Shown piece after piece: positions 63,859 through 64,000 of a stretch of DNA of 64,000 nt. The stretch is from Microcoleus sp. bin38.metabat.b11b12b14.051 (GTDB taxonomy: Bacteria; Cyanobacteriota; Cyanobacteriia; Cyanobacteriales; Microcoleaceae). The notes beneath the pieces were generated by a model. It did not search any database. It had not been told where the DNA came from and was given only the letters and a program-made list of their open reading frames with translations. A program made the translations under genes and the position numbers. Each line of letters opens with the position of its first letter. Position 1 is the first letter of the stretch. The DNA lies in contig NZ_JAAFKD010000020.1 in NCBI RefSeq assembly GCF_013299165.1, positions 22,576-86,575 of the forward strand, given 5' to 3'.

Positions 63859-64000
63859 TATTTTACTGAAAATATTCAGTTGACTGATTGGTGAATGAGA
63901 TTTTCTTTTAATGAACCGCAGAGAGCGCAGAGGACACAAAGGAAAAAAAGAGAGATCATATAAGCTGTTCTGCATTTAAATTTTATGTCAATAATTAATC
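63859..64000. other. Upstream region of the TdeIII-like gene (window end)
   Basis: Contains the repeat CTCTGCGCTCTCTGCGGTTC (minus strand, about 63914-63933), a motif also seen in other intergenic spacers here as CTTCGCGTCTTCGCGGTTC (near 11940). No gene is complete in this stretch. Confidence 0.6.

Noticed and set aside
63859-63975. N-terminal extension of the TdeIII-like enzyme
   Set aside because: Codes through the common CTCTGCGGTTC intergenic repeat; family-like sequence starts at the ATG at 63858.

Overview
The window looks like chromosomal DNA of a filamentous, non-heterocystous cyanobacterium of the Oscillatoriales (Microcoleus/Oscillatoria/Phormidium-like). The evidence is: very frequent GCGATCGC (HIP1) sites and their one-base variants, a near-canonical NtcA, an omega-3 desaturase very close to the DesB type, cyanobacteria-restricted families (DUF1830, DUF3084, PsiE-like, tocopherol cyclase, Ccs1/CcdA), and many heptamer tandem repeats and dispersed hairpin repeats between genes. 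The genus is inference. I found no rRNA, tRNA or CRISPR array.

Layout. 0-9.8 kb: 7 x 38-bp tandem array, SLH lipoprotein, two secreted/lipoproteins, a duplicated glycine-zipper stress protein, a 1.7-kb gene-free stretch, a pentapeptide-repeat protein, speD, a coiled-coil membrane protein, queF. 10-31.4 kb: DUF4258-like ORF, the cytochrome c maturation pair ccdA-ccs1, lumenal-type pentapeptide protein, TPR protein, cyclophilin-RTX fusion, exported peroxiredoxin, PsiE-like protein, Fe-SOD, clpS, a cupredoxin, tocopherol cyclase, a PPOX-type flavoprotein, cysE, a TnpB element broken by one in-frame stop, PBP2 and a DUF3352 protein. 31.5-40.3 kb: accessory region with an Rpn-like protein, a deleted Uma2 remnant, and an A+T-rich cassette of two dynamin-like GTPases with a one-TM protein between them. 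40.8-51.6 kb: housekeeping (purL, purF, desB, DUF1830, a B12-type radical SAM protein) separated by long repeat arrays. 51.7-57.3 kb: accessory block (Rpn-like nuclease, hicBA, PD-(D/E)XK protein, YqgF-like protein, an FGE/C-type-lectin-fold protein). 57.3-61.7 kb: DUF3084 protein, ntcA, fabI, hisB. 61.9-64 kb: two type II restriction endonuclease genes with a short ORF between them that resembles the tail of a cytosine methyltransferase.

How the genes work together. Many genes serve photosynthetic life: cytochrome c maturation (ccdA, ccs1), oxidative stress (sodB, peroxiredoxin, tocopherol cyclase), membrane fluidity (desB, fabI) and nitrogen control (ntcA). The purL/purF pair is co-oriented.

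The best candidate for an undescribed system is the 33.5-39.05 kb dynamin cassette: GTPase A, a membrane protein overlapping its 3' end by 29 nt, and GTPase B 11 nt further on. GTPase A carries a one-base frameshift just before its P-loop. Other notable items are an in-frame palindromic-repeat insertion inside purL, modular MITE-like elements in which terminal 'shells' and inner 'cores' are mixed, and a C-terminal segment of the FGE-like protein that looks like a diversity-generating retroelement target.
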